This document shows positions 51,235-59,261 of a stretch of DNA of 64,000 nucleotides, piece after piece; position 1 is the first letter of the stretch, and every line of letters starts with the position of its first letter. The DNA comes from JAJEAD01 sp964420925. GTDB lineage: Bacteria; Pseudomonadota; Gammaproteobacteria; HK1. Below the pieces are notes generated by a model. The model was not told the DNA's origin and searched no databases. It saw nothing but the letters and a program-made list of their open reading frames with translations. Made by a program: the position numbers and the translations under genes. The stretch covers positions 1 to 64,000 of the forward strand of contig CAYQVB010000115.1 of NCBI GenBank assembly GCA_964420925.1, given 5' to 3'.

Positions 51235-52620
51235 ATGCGTTGGGAGCCCGACACCTGGCGGAGTCGGCCGGCGGCTCAGCAGCCGGAGTACCCGGATGCG
51301 GCGGCGCGGGCCGAGGTCGAGGAGCGGCTCTCCCGCTACCCTCCCCTGGTCTTCGCGGGGGAGGCGCGGCGCCTGGAGGCGGAGCTTGCCCGGGTATGCC
51401 GGGGGGAGGCATTCCTCCTCCAGGGCGGAGACTGCGCGGAGAGCTTCGCGGAGTTCCATCCCGACAACATTCGCGACACCTTTCGCGTGCTGCTGCAGAT
51501 GGCGGTGGTGCTCACCTTCGGCGCCGGATGTCCGGTGGTCAAGGTAGGCCGTCTCGCCGGACAGTTCGCGAAGCCACGGTCTCAGCCCATCGAGGAGCGC
51601 GACGGGGTAGCGCTCCCCCCTTATCGCGGCGACATCATCAACGGTATCGACTTCTGCCCCGCGGCTCGGACTCCCGATCCGGCTCGCATGCTGCAGGCCT
51701 ATGCGCAGGCGGCGTCCACGCTCAACCTCCTGCGCGCTTTCGCCCAGGGAGGCTTTGCGGATCTCCACCGGGTCCACGGCTGGAACCTCGACTTCATCGG
51801 GGAAGCGCGCTGGGCGGAGCAGTACCGTGAGATGGCGGATCGCATCGGCGAAACGCTCGAGTTCATGGAGGCATGCGGCATCACGTCCCGCACCAGTCCC
51901 CAGGTCAGCCAGACCGCCTTCTACACATCGCACGAGGCGCTGCTGCTCGGCTACGAACGCTCCCTCACCCGCGTCGACTCCTCGTCAGGGCGCTGGTACG
52001 ACACTTCCGCGCACCTTCTGTGGATCGGGGAGCGCACTCGTCAGCCGGAGGGCGCCCACGTCGAGTTCCTGCGGGGCGTGTCCAATCCCATCGGCTTCAA
52101 GGCGGGGCCGCGGATTGCGCCGGACGAGCTGCTCACCCTGCTGGATGTGCTGAACCCCGGCAACCGTGCGGGTCGCGTCGTGGTGATCTCTCGCATGGGG
52201 GCGGACGAAGTGCAGGAGACGCTGCCGGGGCTGGTGCGGGCGGTGAAGAGGGAGGGGCGGCACGTCGTGTGGTCCTGTGACCCGATGCACGGCAACACCG
52301 AAAAGTCGACGAACGGCTACAAGACGCGGCGCTTCGAACGGATCCTCTGCGAGGTGCAGCGCTTCTTCGAGGTGCACGAGGCCGAGGGTACCTATGCGGG
52401 GGGAATCCACATCGAGATGACGGGCGCCAACGTCACGGAGTGCACCGGAGGGGCGCAGGCGATACGCGAGCAGGATCTGGCGGATCGTTACCATACCCAT
52501 TGCGACCCCCGGCTCAATGCGAGCCAGAGCCTGGAGCTCGCGTTCCGGCTCGCTGAAATGCTCAAGGTTGAACGCAGGCGCCGCTCGCAGGCTGCGGGAG
52601 GGGTGAACGGTGGCGGTTGA
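51235..52620 (+). CDS. Class II 3-deoxy-D-arabino-heptulosonate-7-phosphate synthase
   Basis: A 461-residue DAHP synthase of the plant/Mycobacterium (type II) class, catalysing the first shikimate-pathway step. Diagnostic motifs are LLQGGDCAESFAEF (metal-binding cysteine), GRLAGQFAKPRSQPIE, CDPMHGNTEKSTNGYKTR and GIHIEMTGANVTECTGG. GGGGGAGGC precedes the ATG at 51235; the frame is open upstream but not conserved. It overlaps the downstream YcaR-like gene by 11 nt. A type I isozyme gene is just beyond that on the other strand. Some type II enzymes serve secondary-metabolite pathways, but no such genes are visible here. Confidence 0.94.
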   Translation: MRWEPDTWRSRPAAQQPEYPDAAARAEVEERLSRYPPLVFAGEARRLEAELARVCRGEAFLLQGGDCAESFAEFHPDNIRDTFRVLLQMAVVLTFGAGCPVVKVGRLAGQFAKPRSQPIEERDGVALPPYRGDIINGIDFCPAARTPDPARMLQAYAQAASTLNLLRAFAQGGFADLHRVHGWNLDFIGEARWAEQYREMADRIGETLEFMEACGITSRTSPQVSQTAFYTSHEALLLGYERSLTRVDSSSGRWYDTSAHLLWIGERTRQPEGAHVEFLRGVSNPIGFKAGPRIAPDELLTLLDVLNPGNRAGRVVVISRMGADEVQETLPGLVRAVKREGRHVVWSCDPMHGNTEKSTNGYKTRRFERILCEVQRFFEVHEAEGTYAGGIHIEMTGANVTECTGGAQAIREQDLADRYHTHCDPRLNASQSLELAFRLAEMLKVERRRRSQAAGGVNGGG

Positions 52621-52876
52621 CGAGCGCCTGCTCGAGATTCTCGTATGCCCGGTGAGCCGGGTGCCGATAAAGCGTCTCCCCAAGGACAAGCTCGCGGTCC
52701 TGAATCGACACCGCGAGCACAACGGACTCGTACGCGTCGACGGCAGCAGCGTGGAGAAGCGCCTCGAGGAAGCGCTCATCACCACCGACGGCAAGACCAT
52801 CTATGCAGTGGAGTCGGGCATTCCGGTGATGCTCGAGGATCAGGGCATCTCCGCTCACCAGATTCCGGGGTGGTAG
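52610..52876 (+). CDS. Trm112/YcaR-like small protein (UPF0434-like)
   Basis: An 88-residue protein starting at a GTG (52610) that overlaps the DAHP synthase stop by 11 nt. The N-terminus LLEILVCPVSRVPIKRLPKD matches the Trm112/YcaR family, but the usual CPVC pair has become CPVS, leaving a single cysteine. A central insertion of about 20 residues (RHREHNGLVRVDGSSVEKR) precedes the conserved end YAVESGIPVMLED. Metal binding is therefore doubtful. The function of stand-alone YcaR proteins is not established. Confidence 0.8.
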   Translation: MAVDERLLEILVCPVSRVPIKRLPKDKLAVLNRHREHNGLVRVDGSSVEKRLEEALITTDGKTIYAVESGIPVMLEDQGISAHQIPGW

Positions 52877-52949
52877 GGGGCCGGACAGAGACGTCGAGGG
52901 CTTGGGCTTGCGAGGCGCCCCTCGGTCGATCGCGAACCTCAGGCCCCCG

Positions 52950-54026
52950 TCAACCCGCGAGCGCCAGGCCGGTGACTCTCCGGCGCTCCCTCACGGCCGA
53001 GGCCAGCTCCTGCAGCATCTCGGCGCTGTCGTCCCAGCCGATGCAGGCATCGGTGATGCTCCGGCCGTAGACGAGACCACCCGGGTTGTTCAGGTCCTGC
53101 CGGCCCGCCTGGAGGTGGCTCTCGATCATCACCCCGGCTATGTGGTGCTGGCCGTTCGCGATTTGCGCACACACATCGCGGCAGACACCGCGTTGCCGCT
53201 CGTGGTGCTTGCGGCTGTTGGCGTGACTGAAGTCGATCATCAGGCGCTCGTCGAGTCCCGCCTGTCCGAGGCTCTGCCCGGCCCGCTCGACGCTGGCGGC
53301 ATCGAAGTTGGGGGCATCCTTGCCGCCGCGAAGGATGATGTGCGTATCGGCATTGCCGGAGGTGTCGAAGATTGCCGACTGCGCGTCCTGAGTGAAGGAG
53401 AGGAAGCAGTGCGGGTGCCGGGCGGCGCGCACTGCATCGATCGCAACCTGGAGGTTTCCGTCAGTGCCGTTCTTGAAGCCCACCGGGCAGGAAAGACCCG
53501 ATGCGAGCTCCCGATGGACCTGGCTCTCGGTCGTGCGTGCACCGATCGCTCCCCAGCTCACGAGGTCCGCCAGATACTGTGGGGTGATGATGTCGAGAAA
53601 CTCCACCCCGGCCGGTACGTTGCGGTCGTTGAGAGCGACGAGCAGCTCTCGCGCCACGCGCAGTCCCTTGTTGATATCGAAGCTGCCGTTGAGATCGGGA
53701 TCATTGATGAGTCCCTTCCAGCCAATCGTGGTGCGTGGCTTTTCGAAGTAGACCCGCATGACGATGAGCAGGTCTCGGTGCAACTCCTCGCGGGGTCCGG
53801 ACAGACGCTCCGCGTACTCTTGCGCGGCCACCGGATCGTGAATCGAGCACGGCCCCACTATCACCAGCAGGCGGTCGTCGTTGCCGTGGATGATCTGCTG
53901 GATACCGCTGCGACTCCGGACTACGGTCTCCGCTGCGCGATCCGTCATCGGAAACTCGGCGTGAAGCACAGCCGGGGTGATGACTTCTCGGATGGAGCTG
54001 ATGCGAAGGTCCTCGGTCGCCTGCAT
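52950..54026 (-). CDS. aroG: Class I 3-deoxy-D-arabino-heptulosonate-7-phosphate synthase
   Basis: A 358-residue type I-alpha DAHP synthase like E. coli AroG/F/H. GPCSIHDPVAAQEYAERL, MRVYFEKPRTTIGWKG, GFKNGTDGN, LRGGKDAPNFD and MIDFSHANSRK are all present. These isozymes carry feedback sites for aromatic amino acids; which one cannot be told. The ATG at 54026 is clear. It is convergent with the type II enzyme and YcaR-like genes, 73 bp away, so this genome has two unrelated enzymes for the same reaction side by side. Confidence 0.95.
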   Translation of the reverse strand: MQATEDLRISSIREVITPAVLHAEFPMTDRAAETVVRSRSGIQQIIHGNDDRLLVIVGPCSIHDPVAAQEYAERLSGPREELHRDLLIVMRVYFEKPRTTIGWKGLINDPDLNGSFDINKGLRVARELLVALNDRNVPAGVEFLDIITPQYLADLVSWGAIGARTTESQVHRELASGLSCPVGFKNGTDGNLQVAIDAVRAARHPHCFLSFTQDAQSAIFDTSGNADTHIILRGGKDAPNFDAASVERAGQSLGQAGLDERLMIDFSHANSRKHHERQRGVCRDVCAQIANGQHHIAGVMIESHLQAGRQDLNNPGGLVYGRSITDACIGWDDSAEMLQELASAVRERRRVTGLALAG

Positions 54027-54318
54027 CGAAAGCCTCTCGTCAAGATCGATTGAGGCGCGGAGTGTATCCGGCGCACAGGTGAGGCGCCATGCCGAACCCG
54101 CGCTCCGGGGCCGACGTCGGGCGGCCCCGGACCGGTACCCGGTGTCCGTATCCGACGCACGCCGCAGATGGGCATGCGGGTGTGGTGATGAGCGGAACGA
54201 TGTGGCGGAGGCAGCGGCAGTCCGGTTGCCGAGGGATGCTCCCGCGCGCCGAGCGATGCTTGTTCAAACTCCTGCGGCGGTGCGAAAATTCCCGGTCCGA
54301 GAGGGTTCAGGGTCGAAG

Positions 54319-54483
54319 ATGAAGACTTACATGTGCGTGATCTGCGGGTGGATCTACTCCGAGGCCGAGGGCCTTCCGGAGGAGGGCATCGCGCCCGGAA
54401 CAAAGTGGGAGGACGTGCCTCCGAACTGGGTGTGCCCCGACTGCGGCGCGCGCAAGGAAGACTTCGAGATGGTCGAAATCTAG
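54319..54483 (+). CDS. Rubredoxin
   Basis: A 54-residue one-iron electron carrier. The four iron ligands are C6, C9 (YMCVICGW), C39 and C42 (VCPDCGARKEDFE), in the standard two-knuckle arrangement. Start is the ATG at 54319. The roughly 290 bp between aroG and this gene contain no other recognisable gene. The stop codon TAG (54481-54483) is the first three bases of a 182-bp palindromic element, so the end of the gene is defined by that insertion. Partner reductases or hydroxylases are not adjacent. Confidence 0.95.
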   Translation: MKTYMCVICGWIYSEAEGLPEEGIAPGTKWEDVPPNWVCPDCGARKEDFEMVEI

Positions 54484-54662
54484 CCGCAATATCTCACCGA
54501 TTTTCGTCGCGAGGGCGCCAATCTGCTCGCGCTAGCGGGCCGTACTCCCTCGAGCCGCTTCGACGTAGTGTCCGCTACGCCTTCAGCGTCTCTCGGTCCG
54601 TACGACCCGCTATCGCGGCACCTTGGCGCCCTCGCGACGAAAATCGGTGAGATATTGCGGCT
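54481..54662. repeat. Palindromic miniature element, copy 1 (40-bp perfect arms, TA-type end)
   Basis: The terminal arms 54482-54521 and 54623-54662 are perfect 40-bp inverted complements (outer end AGCCGCAATATCTCACCGAT). The 101-bp centre contains CGCTACGCCTTCAGCGTCTC. Copy 2 at 60369-60548 has the same ends and the same centre in the opposite orientation. The left end is TA-GCCGC; the right flank is GCGGC-TG where a TA would be expected. There is no coding capacity. Palindromic non-autonomous elements with TA flanks are typical of IS630/mariner-type MITEs. The TAG of the left end is the rubredoxin stop codon. Confidence 0.9.
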
Positions 54663-54665
54663 GAA

Positions 54666-54695
54666 TTGGCGCCTTCGCCTCGGGCTCGCTATAGT
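54666..54695 (+). promoter_or_regulatory. Candidate promoter of the IscA-like gene
   Basis: TTGGCG (54666-54671) and TATAGT (54690-54695) form a -35/-10 pair with an 18-bp spacer (4 of 6 and 5 of 6 matches). They begin four bases after the palindromic element and end 30 bp before the start codon at 54726. The element therefore may have cut this gene off from the rubredoxin transcript. Confidence 0.35.
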
Positions 54696-54725
54696 CGACG
54701 CTCCGAGTCCGAGGGGAGATCCGCC

Positions 54726-55109
54726 ATGAGCGCAGTGCCGCACTACGATACGAGCATAGGCTCTCACGAACTGGCCCTGACCGACGCCGCGAGCGCGCAA
54801 CTGTCCCGGCTCTTCGGCGAGGTCGAGGACGATGAGATCCAGGCGGTCCGAATCTACGTCACGGGCGGGGGATGCGCGGGCATGGCCTACGGCATGACCT
54901 TCACCGACCGTCGCACCGTGTTCGATCGTGTTCTCGAGGGCGATGGATTCAGCGTTTATGTCGATGCGGTGGCCATGCAGTACATGGCCGGCGCGGAGAT
55001 CGACTATGTCACCCGCGAGACCGGCGCCACGTTCGTGTTCAACAACGTGTTCCAGTCCACCGGCGGCAGCGGCATGTGCGGGGGTTGCGGCGCGGCCGGC
55101 CGCGTCTGA
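54726..55109 (+). CDS. A-type iron-sulfur carrier (IscA/HesB family), divergent
   Basis: A 127-residue HesB/IscA-fold protein (ELALTDAASAQLSRLF, VRIYVTGGGCAGMAYGM). The three cysteines are C50, C118 and C121. The C-terminal pair is CGGC, spaced by two residues, not the CGC of standard A-type carriers such as ErpA at 58881. It should still bind a cluster or iron, but its properties may differ. The ATG at 54726 gives a short N-terminal tail. It is next to a rubredoxin and an ATP-grasp enzyme. Confidence 0.87.
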   Translation: MSAVPHYDTSIGSHELALTDAASAQLSRLFGEVEDDEIQAVRIYVTGGGCAGMAYGMTFTDRRTVFDRVLEGDGFSVYVDAVAMQYMAGAEIDYVTRETGATFVFNNVFQSTGGSGMCGGCGAAGRV

Positions 55110-55161
55110 GGCGACGACCGGGAGCGCCCGGGTCGAGAGGAGGATCGCAGCGCCGGCGCGA

Positions 55162-56466
55162 GTGCTGCTGATAGCGCCCGCCCAGAGCTATCGCATTTCG
55201 GCCTACTTCAGCGCGGCCGAGGCTCTCGGGGTGGATCTGGTGCTCGCTTCGGACGGGCGCCATTCGCTCATCTCTCGCGTCGTCGAGGGGGTGCATGTCG
55301 ACTTCGGCGAGCCCGAGCGATCGCATCGCAGGCTTCTCGACGTTCTACGCGAAGAGCCGGTATCGGCGGTCGTCGCCACCGACGATGCCGCCACCGAGCT
55401 TTCGAGCCGGGTGGCCGAGTCGCTCGGGCTGCCCCACAATCCCCCGTCCGCGGCCCGGATTGCACGCCGAAAGGACCTGGCCCGAGCCGCGCTGGCGGCG
55501 GCAGGAGTGCGCGTTCCCCGCTTTCGCACCATCGACCTGCGCCACCCCTGCATGCCGCAGTTTGCCGGAGTCGGCTATCCCTGCGTCGTCAAGCCCCTGG
55601 CGCTGGCGGCGAGCCGGGGGGTCATCCGGGCAGACTCGCCGGAGGCGCTGCTCGCGGCCTGTCGGAGAATCGAACGCATAGTCGAAGGCAGCGTCGAAGA
55701 GGAAGAACGACGAACCCTGCTCGTCGAGGACTTCGTGCCCGGGGCTGAAGTGGCGATGGAGGGTGTGCTGCGAAAGGGGCGCCTCCACCGGCTCGCGATA
55801 TTCGACAAGCCCGATCCCCTCGATGGCCCCTTCTTCGAGGAGACGTACTACATCACGCCGTCACGACTCGCGCCGGCAGACCAGGATCGGATCTCCGCAA
55901 GAGTGGCCGAAGCCTGTCGCGCCTACGGTCTCCGAGAAGGGCCCGTGCACGCGGAGCTGCGGCTCAATGGCGAGGACGCGTGGATCATCGAGGTCGCGGC
56001 GCGAACCATCGGAGGTGACTGTGCGCGCCTCCTCGACTTCGGCACCGGTCGTTCGCTCGAAGAACTCGTTCTCTCTCATGCCCTCGGCCGGCCCTTGGAC
56101 CTCGAGTCGATCAGCCGGGCGGCCGGAGTGCTGATGATTCCGACACTCCGAGCCGGAACCTTGCGTCGGGTGGAGGGGGTGCTGGAGGCATCCCGCGTTC
56201 CGGGCGTCGAAGATGTCGTGATTGCAGTGCGCGAAGGATACGAGCTGATCCCCCTGCCCGAAGGGGGGCGTTACCTCGGGTTCGTGTTCGCTTGCGCCGA
56301 TACTGCGGAAGAGGTTGAAGCCGCATTGAGGCAGGCTCATGCCTGCTTGCGCGTGGTCGTCGCCCCGGCCTGGCGCCTCGAGCGCGGCGCCGGCGCCTTC
56401 TCACGCGGGACGACCCACACTTCTCCACCCACGCTTCGTGGCGAGGAGGTCGAGACGCCGCGGTGA
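55162..56466 (+). CDS. ATP-grasp ligase of unknown specificity
   Basis: A protein of about 434 residues with an N-terminal Rossmann-like domain (LLIAPAQSYRISAYFSAAEA) and an ATP-grasp domain. YPCVVKPLALAASRGVI is the ATP-binding lysine loop, TLLVEDFVPGAEVAMEG follows, and the metal-binding end is WIIEVAARTIGGDC. The C-terminus (GVLMIPTLRAGTLRRVEGV, LGFVFACADTAEEVEAALRQ) resembles carbamoyl-phosphate/biotin-carboxylase-like ligases such as L-amino-acid ligases. The start is uncertain: GTG at 55162 is the first conventional codon at the conserved edge, with AGAGGAGG about 17 bp upstream, while the frame stays open back into the IscA-like gene. The substrate cannot be assigned. Confidence 0.8.
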   Translation: MLLIAPAQSYRISAYFSAAEALGVDLVLASDGRHSLISRVVEGVHVDFGEPERSHRRLLDVLREEPVSAVVATDDAATELSSRVAESLGLPHNPPSAARIARRKDLARAALAAAGVRVPRFRTIDLRHPCMPQFAGVGYPCVVKPLALAASRGVIRADSPEALLAACRRIERIVEGSVEEEERRTLLVEDFVPGAEVAMEGVLRKGRLHRLAIFDKPDPLDGPFFEETYYITPSRLAPADQDRISARVAEACRAYGLREGPVHAELRLNGEDAWIIEVAARTIGGDCARLLDFGTGRSLEELVLSHALGRPLDLESISRAAGVLMIPTLRAGTLRRVEGVLEASRVPGVEDVVIAVREGYELIPLPEGGRYLGFVFACADTAEEVEAALRQAHACLRVVVAPAWRLERGAGAFSRGTTHTSPPTLRGEEVETPR

Positions 56467-56483
56467 CGGGGCGCTTTGCGTTG

Positions 56484-56768
56484 CTACTTCTTCGCGCCGG
56501 CCGCGCGGAAGCCCATGGGGAGACCGCCGTAGTCGCCCTCGTCGAAGAAGAAGCCGAGCATGTGCTTCTCGATGAGGGCGATGCTGTCGGGGTCCGCGGT
56601 GTTGAGCTGGTTCTCGTTGATGATCATCTGCAAGCGCTGCAGCCATTCCCGCCATCCCTCCCGGGAGACGTTCTCGTAGATCCTCCGTCCGACGTCCCCC
56701 GGGTGAGGAGGCGCGTCGAAACCCTCCGATTCGCGCCCGAGCACGACGCAATGGACCATTCTCGTCAT
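56484..56768 (-). CDS. yggX: Oxidative damage protection protein YggX (Fe(II) trafficking)
   Basis: A 94-residue protein matching YggX through its length: MVHCVVLGRESEGFDAPPHP, GDVGRRIYENVSREGWREWL, MIINENQLNTADPDSIALIE and the C-terminal FFFDEGDYGGLPMGFRA. It protects iron-sulfur enzymes from oxidative damage. The conserved cysteine is at position 7. It is usually paired with mutY; here it is convergent with the ATP-grasp gene and downstream of hemJ. Confidence 0.94.
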   Translation of the reverse strand: MTRMVHCVVLGRESEGFDAPPHPGDVGRRIYENVSREGWREWLQRLQMIINENQLNTADPDSIALIEKHMLGFFFDEGDYGGLPMGFRAAGAKK

Positions 56769-56952
56769 TGGCGCGTTTCCTCCCGATTGTGGTCAGCGGA
56801 TCGGACGCGAAGTGCTCCCGTCGTCGTCAGCACGTGCACTTGGCGGAATTCGGACCGGCCGTGCGCCGGACGACACCACCCTCGCTCGAATCTTCGGGGC
56901 TTCCGGTGAGACGAGAAGGCTGACATTGTCTCCGACGGAAAGGGGGGGTCAT

Positions 56953-57378
56953 CTACATGGGCCTCTTGACCACCGCGAGCAGGACCACCGCCACCATCAG
57001 CAAAGCGGGGATTTCGTTGATGATTCGGAAAAACCCGGGACGGTGGGTGCTCGCCCCCGTCCCGAGGTCCCGCATGAGCTTGAAGCAGTAGAAGTGGTAG
57101 GCGACCAGAAGAGTGGCGAGTGCGAGCTTGAGGTGCAACCACCAAGCGTCGTGGTAGACGGCCCACGTGTGGCGGAGGAGCATCCAGAGGCCGAACGCGA
57201 GCGCGCCCGTCCCTCCGATACTCATGATAGTGAACAGCTTCCGCTCCATTAGGGCGAAGCGCTGCCGGCTTTGGCGGTCGTCGCTCATCGCGTGATACAC
57301 GAAGAGGCGAGGCAGGTAGAGCAGGCCGGCGAACCATGCGATGACGAAGATGATGTGGAACGCCTTTATCCAGAGCAT
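56953..57378 (-). CDS. hemJ: Protoporphyrinogen oxidase HemJ
   Basis: A 141-residue inner-membrane protein with about four helices. The N-terminus MLWIKAFHIIFVIAWFAGLL with its conserved histidine, LPRLFVYH and the HLKLALATLLVAYHF segment are hallmark HemJ. It oxidises protoporphyrinogen IX in heme synthesis in bacteria lacking HemG/HemY. It lies upstream of yggX on the same strand with a 184-bp gap. Neighbouring erpA is the usual gammaproteobacterial context. Confidence 0.92.
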   Translation of the reverse strand: MLWIKAFHIIFVIAWFAGLLYLPRLFVYHAMSDDRQSRQRFALMERKLFTIMSIGGTGALAFGLWMLLRHTWAVYHDAWWLHLKLALATLLVAYHFYCFKLMRDLGTGASTHRPGFFRIINEIPALLMVAVVLLAVVKRPM

Positions 57379-57586
57379 TCCGAAACCCTGTTCCGCGGGC
57401 GGGGCCGGCGGGATTCAATGCGGACCGAGCCCGCGTCCGTTGACACTCCGTAGGGCGGACCCTAGCATCCCTCGCGTCCAGATGAGAGCAGTATAGCAAC
57501 CTGCGGACCACGAACGGCGAGCAGCCGTAGCTCTCTCCCCTTGGCGGCTTCGTTCCCCACCGCCACCATCCTCGCGCTGTTGCCCC

Positions 57587-58297
57587 ATGACTAGTGTGAG
57601 AATCAAGCCTCATCGGCCCCTGCGGTCCGCTGTGGTCGTGGCCCTGCTCACGGTGGCCACCGGAGTTGCCGTGTATCTGCATCAGCAGCATGCCACTCAG
57701 GCGCTTCGCTCGGAACTGGAGGTTACTGTCATTGCCCACCGGCAACTGCAGCGCGATGCGCGAGTCCTCGCCCGGAACAACGACGGATTGCGGAAACAGC
57801 TCACCGTTCTCACCAGAGAACGACAAGTCGAGCGTATCGCCTACGACGAGATAGACGAGCGACTGCGCTCGCTTCAGAGCACCGTGCACGCCCTCAAGGA
57901 GGAAGTGGCATTCTACCAGGGCATCATCGCTTCGGATGCGGAGAAAGGCGTTCAGGTGCAGAGTCTGAGCGTCGACCCCGACGGGCGCGAGCGCGGCTAC
58001 CGCTTTCAGCTCGTGTTAACCCGCGCCGGCAAAAGTGATATGGTGACCGCAGGGTCCGCGAGTATCTCGGTGTCGGGTGAGCATGGAGGGAAGGCTCGCA
58101 GACTGTCGTTTCAGGACCTGTCGGTGCCGAGTGCCGATGCTCTCGAGTTCAGTTTCAGGTACTTTCAGCGCCTCCAGGGACACATGACCCTGCCGGCGGG
58201 ATTCGTTCCCCGGCGAGTCTACGTGCATGTGGTCACGCCGGGAGAGGATTCGACCAGCTTTGAGCGTCATTTCGACTGGCCTGCATTGGCAAGCTGA
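57587..58297 (+). CDS. DUF6776-type membrane-anchored coiled-coil protein
   Basis: A 236-residue protein with one N-terminal membrane helix (AVVVALLTVATGVAVYLHQQ). A coiled coil follows at about residues 35-115 (ELEVTVIAHRQLQRDARVLA, LRSLQSTVHALKEEVAFYQG), then a C-terminal beta-rich domain ending FERHFDWPAL. The layout and the bactofilin gene 17 bp downstream match the gammaproteobacterial DUF6776 family. The function is unknown; an envelope or cytoskeleton role together with bactofilin is a reasonable inference. The ATG at 57587 gives a short basic lead into the helix, consistent with an inward N-terminus. Confidence 0.8.
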   Translation: MTSVRIKPHRPLRSAVVVALLTVATGVAVYLHQQHATQALRSELEVTVIAHRQLQRDARVLARNNDGLRKQLTVLTRERQVERIAYDEIDERLRSLQSTVHALKEEVAFYQGIIASDAEKGVQVQSLSVDPDGRERGYRFQLVLTRAGKSDMVTAGSASISVSGEHGGKARRLSFQDLSVPSADALEFSFRYFQRLQGHMTLPAGFVPRRVYVHVVTPGEDSTSFERHFDWPALAS

Positions 58298-58314
58298 TAT
58301 CGGGGACTTCAGTC

Positions 58315-58758
58315 ATGTTTGGGAAAAAGCGCAGCAGCATCAGGCCCGGCAGGATCGACTCGTTGATAGGACGGCAAACGGAGTTTGTCGGTGATGTGCG
58401 CTTCGGCGGCGGGTTGCACGTCGACGGCATCATCAGGGGCAACGTGGTGGCGGACGAGGATGCGGACGCCGTCCTGACCCTGAGTGAACATGGCTCGATC
58501 GAGGGGCAGATCAATGTGCCGCAGGTGGTCTTGAGCGGGGCGGTTCTGGGGGATGTATACGCGGAACGCCACGTCGAGCTGACCTCCAGCGCCCGCATCA
58601 GCGGAGACGTCTACTATGGCCTCATCGAGATGGCCATGGGCGCGGAAGTCAACGGCAGTCTGATTCCCCGTACCGAAGGTACGGCCCCCCCCTCTCATGC
58701 ACCAATCTCGGACGAATCCCCCCCGCTGCGGGCAACTCGCGAGGACGATGCCGAGTGA
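58315..58758 (+). CDS. Bactofilin-family cytoskeletal protein
   Basis: A 147-residue polymer-forming protein. The central right-handed beta-helix (about 25-120; SLIGRQTEFVGDVRFGGGLH, HVDGIIRGNVVADEDA, VELTSSARISGDVYYGLIEM) is the bactofilin/CcmA domain. Short disordered ends include a proline/serine-rich C-terminus. Bactofilins assemble nucleotide-free filaments at the membrane and often recruit peptidoglycan enzymes; an M23 peptidase lies 2 kb away. Probably co-transcribed with the preceding coiled-coil gene (17-bp gap). Confidence 0.93.
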   Translation: MFGKKRSSIRPGRIDSLIGRQTEFVGDVRFGGGLHVDGIIRGNVVADEDADAVLTLSEHGSIEGQINVPQVVLSGAVLGDVYAERHVELTSSARISGDVYYGLIEMAMGAEVNGSLIPRTEGTAPPSHAPISDESPPLRATREDDAE

Positions 58759-58880
58759 CCCCGTCGAATGTGCCGAGCAGCCTGCTCGCCCCGCGTAGGC
58801 GGCACGACAGGGTGGCATTGATGGAACGCCGTCTCGCCCTTATCTTTGCGTGAGCGAATCCCCTTCAGGAGACTCCGTCC

Positions 58881-59231
58881 ATGCATCCCTCTACCTCGGC
58901 GTCGGACCGGATCACCTTCAGTCTCAACGCGGCCCGCAAGGTCGTCGAACTGGTTTCGGCCACCGGCCGGCAGGCTCCCATGCTGCGGGTCTACATCCAG
59001 GGCGGTGGCTGCTCCGGGTTCCAGTACGGTTTTGCATTCGAGGATGGGCCGGCCGACGACGACTTTTCGATCGACAACGACGGGGCGACGCTGCTCGTCG
59101 ACCCCTTGAGTTATCAATACCTGATGGGTTCCGAGGTCGATTACCGGGAGGATCTGCAGGGCGCGCGCTTCGTCATCAACAATCCGAACGCCGTCACGAC
59201 CTGCGGGTGCGGAGCCTCGTTCTCGATCTGA
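58881..59231 (+). CDS. erpA: Iron-sulfur cluster insertion protein ErpA
   Basis: A 116-residue A-type carrier. The cluster cysteines are C44 (GGGCSGFQYGF), C108 and C110 (TTCGCGASFSI), the standard arrangement. It delivers 4Fe-4S clusters to essential apoproteins. ITFSLNAARKVVELV and DPLSYQYLMGSEVDYREDL are typical. The ATG at 58881 follows AGGAGAC. It is convergent with anmK, about 20 bp away, with hairpin-forming sequence between. Confidence 0.95.
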   Translation: MHPSTSASDRITFSLNAARKVVELVSATGRQAPMLRVYIQGGGCSGFQYGFAFEDGPADDDFSIDNDGATLLVDPLSYQYLMGSEVDYREDLQGARFVINNPNAVTTCGCGASFSI

Positions 59232-59239
59232 ACGTTAAG

Positions 59240-59261
59240 CCCCCGTTCGCTCAAGCGGGGT
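59240..59261. terminator. Probable bidirectional terminator between erpA and anmK
   Basis: The short gap between the convergent stops contains CCCCCGTTCGCTCAAGCGGG(G), which folds into a stem of about seven GC-rich pairs with one bulge. There is no long T-run on either side. Its position between convergent genes makes a shared terminator likely. Boundaries are approximate to within one base. Confidence 0.45.
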
